Shown here piece after piece: positions 62,324 through 64,000 of a stretch of DNA of 64,000 nucleotides (positions are counted from its first letter, which is position 1; each line of letters begins with the position of its first letter). The stretch covers positions 1-64,000 of the forward strand of contig NZ_VUOS01000009.1 of assembly GCF_009829325.1 (NCBI RefSeq), in the 5' to 3' direction. The stretch comes from Nocardia sp. CY41 (lineage in GTDB: Bacteria > Actinomycetota > Actinomycetes > Mycobacteriales > Mycobacteriaceae). The translations under genes and the position numbers were made by a program. Below the pieces are notes generated by a model, which worked only from the letters and a program-made list of their open reading frames with translations, was not told where the DNA came from and did not search any database.

Positions 62324-63805
62324 TCAGTTGGTGCGGGCCGCGGCGGCGCCGGCGCGGCGGCCGAAGAAGGTGCCGTCGCCGAGTGAAGTGCCGCTGATGT
62401 AGCCCTCGCCGTGCAGGTTGCTCGCGGCGCGGCCCGCGGCGAACAATCCCGGGATCGGGCCGCCGTCGATGTCGAGCACGGCGCCGTCCAGCGAGGTGTG
62501 CAGACCGCCGAGGGTGAAGACGGACGCGCCGGTTCCGCGGCGATCGCCGGACTCCGACGGCGGCCGCACCCCCTCCCGTACATCGATCGCGGCCAGCGGT
62601 GGCGTGAGCGGCCGCACCCAGCGCGGCGCCTTCCCGAATTCGGGATCCGTGCCGTCCGCCGCGTGGCTGTTGTAGCGACGGACGGTGTCGGCCAGCGCCG
62701 CCGCGGGCACGCCCATCAGCCCGGCGAGTTCTTCGGGCGTCTCCGCCACGTGGGTGGGCCGCACACCCCAGCGCTGTGGTTCCGGCACTTCGTCGAAGGC
62801 TCGTTCGTCGAGCACGACCCAGGTCCGCATCCCCTGCCGGAACAGCGCCGCCTGGCCGATCCGGCCGGGATAGGTGTCCTCGTTGACGAACCGCTGCCCG
62901 TGCACGTTCACCACCATGCCGCGCGCGGCCAGACCGGGAACCAGCGAGATGCCGACCTGCCCCGCGGACATGTGCCGCACCGCCGCGCCGAGCGCCTGCG
63001 CCATCCGGATGCCGCTGCCGTCATCGGTGCCCGCGCTGACCTTGGTGTGTCCCAGCAATCGCGGCGCGTGGGCGGCGAGCATGGCGTCGTTGTCGACGAA
63101 TCCGCCGGTGGTCAGCACGACGCCGCGACGGGCGCGAATGGTCAGCTCCGTGCCGTACCGCCGAGCCATCACGCCGACGACCGTGCCGTCACCGGCCACG
63201 ATCAGGCAGACCGCCCTGGTGTCGAAAAGCGCTGCTGCACCGACGGATCGGGCGGCCTCGGCGAGGCAGTCCATGAGCAGCTTGCCGCCGAAATCGGCGG
63301 CGGTCGGGCGGTGGCCGCGGGGCGCAGGCGCGGCGAGGTCGGCGAACGGCTCGCTGTTCTCCCCCAGCCACATCAGCCCGTCGTCCGTCGGCGGGACCCA
63401 GGCCGGCGCATCCCACAGGCTGGGCTTGAACGGCACGCCGCGGTCGGCGAGCCAGTGGAAATGCGCGACGCTGTCCGCGCTGTAACGCGTGATCTTGACC
63501 GAGTCGGCGCCCGGGCCGAGCGCGGCGGAGAGAAACGCGGCCATCGCCGCCGGGTCGTCGTCGAACCCGCACGCCTGTTGGATCGGTGTGCCGCCGCCGA
63601 GATAGATCTCGCCGCCCGACAGCGCCGACGCGCCTCCGGGACCGCTCATCCGATCGAGTATCAGCACCTGCGCGCCGCCCGCTGCCGCCTCGAACGCCGC
63701 GGCCGCGCCGGCACATCCGTAACCGACCACCAGCACATCGGTCTCGATGTCGTAGGCGCGCACATCGGCGGCGGCCCTCGGCACGACCGAATTCCGATCA
63801 CTCAT
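62324..63805 (-). CDS. FAD-binding 3-ketosteroid dehydrogenase (KstD family, delta-4-type-like)
   Basis: A 493-residue flavoprotein. The FAD motif is ETDVLVVGYGCAGAAAAFEA, with GPGGASALSGGEIYLGGG near residue 60, and the C-terminal GLFAAGRAASNLHGEGYISG and TSLGDGTFFGRRAG. Delta-1 KstD proteins usually have YAGAG near the end; here GYIS gives a Tyr-x-Ser pair as reported for delta-4-(5-alpha)-dehydrogenases (Tyr466/Ser468 in the Rhodococcus enzyme, from memory; here about 469/471). A partner Tyr is in NEDTYPGRIG. Start ATG 63805 follows GGGAAGG. Operon with hsaA and hsaD. Confidence 0.85.
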   Translation of the reverse strand: MSDRNSVVPRAAADVRAYDIETDVLVVGYGCAGAAAAFEAAAGGAQVLILDRMSGPGGASALSGGEIYLGGGTPIQQACGFDDDPAAMAAFLSAALGPGADSVKITRYSADSVAHFHWLADRGVPFKPSLWDAPAWVPPTDDGLMWLGENSEPFADLAAPAPRGHRPTAADFGGKLLMDCLAEAARSVGAAALFDTRAVCLIVAGDGTVVGVMARRYGTELTIRARRGVVLTTGGFVDNDAMLAAHAPRLLGHTKVSAGTDDGSGIRMAQALGAAVRHMSAGQVGISLVPGLAARGMVVNVHGQRFVNEDTYPGRIGQAALFRQGMRTWVVLDERAFDEVPEPQRWGVRPTHVAETPEELAGLMGVPAAALADTVRRYNSHAADGTDPEFGKAPRWVRPLTPPLAAIDVREGVRPPSESGDRRGTGASVFTLGGLHTSLDGAVLDIDGGPIPGLFAAGRAASNLHGEGYISGTSLGDGTFFGRRAGAAAARTN

Positions 63806-63967
63806 ATGTCGACCTTCCCGCTCGGCGCTCGGTGGCCGGGCGCCCATCTTGGTGAGCGACCTTCCGGTCCCGATCAGCGGGACTGCGGACCGTCGCGGGC
63901 ACGCCGGGTGGCGATGGTGTGTGAACGGCGTCACGTCTGCGTGGGCGCCAGCGAGGAGGAAGAATTC

Positions 63968-64000
63968 ATGCGGGTCCTGGTCACCGGAGTGTCCGATCCG
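63968..64000 (+). CDS. Start of an NAD(P)-binding protein (cut by window edge)
   Basis: The last 33 bases give MRVLVTGVSDP, the opening of a Rossmann-fold SDR or epimerase-type protein, after a ribosome site GGAGGAAG. It is divergent from the dehydrogenase gene. Too short to assign. Confidence 0.7.
   Translation, partial: MRVLVTGVSDP

Noticed and set aside
1..64000. CRISPR arrays, tRNA or rRNA genes, insertion sequences, replication origin
   Set aside because: No regularly spaced repeats, cloverleaf sequences, transposase genes or DnaA-box clusters were seen on reading both strands; a dedicated search was not possible.

Overview
The window is GC-rich actinobacterial DNA, most likely from Nocardia or a close relative among the mycolic-acid-containing genera. 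The signs are an MspA-type porin, a very large UPF0182 membrane protein, a mycobacterial-type GH15 trehalase-like enzyme, an F420/Ddn-fold protein, a trace of a DUF3558 lipoprotein, many TetR-type regulators and a steroid (cholesterol-type) catabolic gene set. Third codon positions are almost all G or C, and GTG/TTG starts are common. There are no rRNA or tRNA genes, insertion sequences or CRISPR arrays that I can see.

Left part (1-13.8 kb): the end of an unidentified protein, undecaprenyl-diphosphatase (uppP), a decayed HsaF-type aldolase, a secreted protein, a small zinc-ribbon protein and an IclR regulator. Then come two tiny genes below cytochrome bd oxidase (cydAB), a broken DUF3558 lipoprotein gene, an FAD monooxygenase, and an alcohol dehydrogenase/DUF4334 pair behind a TetR gene with a clear palindromic operator. 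Several gene-poor stretches of 300-800 bases and gene remnants suggest that this part is eroding.

Middle (14-34.5 kb): GH15 enzyme, MspA porin with an overlapping small secreted protein, and a TetR/DUF6463 divergent pair. These are followed by what looks like a light and oxidative-stress neighbourhood: a LitR/CarH-like MerR regulator, carotenoid genes crtE-crtI-crtB (crtE carries a frameshift), TerD, secreted GH1 glucosidase, SDR, GH13 alpha-glucosidase, epimerase, manganese catalase, hemerythrin protein and a divergent photolyase. A 134-base block of G and C runs inside a long inverted repeat separates the catalase and hemerythrin genes.

34.6-50.8 kb: CocE-type hydrolase, an HxlR-regulated quinone reductase with a perfect 20-bp palindrome between them, P450, Ddn-fold protein, and a TetR-controlled pair (PF10118 di-metal hydrolase plus polytopic membrane protein). 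Then msrB-msrA with overlapping stop/start, DUF2165 protein, UPF0182 protein, a scar made of two gene ends lying head to head, and a DUF3533 transporter-like protein with its divergent TetR and operator.

Right part (50.8-64 kb): a steroid ring-degradation cluster. One minus-strand operon holds hsaB, kshA, a small Cys-rich protein, kshB and an hsaC-like gene; a second holds a KstD-type dehydrogenase, hsaA and hsaD. Between them, on the plus strand, lie IclR and PadR regulators, a bifunctional ribBA (flavin precursor synthesis) and a large LuxR-type ATPase regulator. A shared AGGCATAT element lies in front of hsaB, padR and ribBA. Together the enzymes would carry out 9-alpha-hydroxylation and ring dehydrogenation of a 3-ketosteroid, then hydroxylation, meta-cleavage and hydrolysis of ring A. 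The in-cluster ribBA could supply flavin to HsaA/HsaB. The downstream hsaEFG steps are absent here; the only trace is the hsaF remnant 50 kb away.
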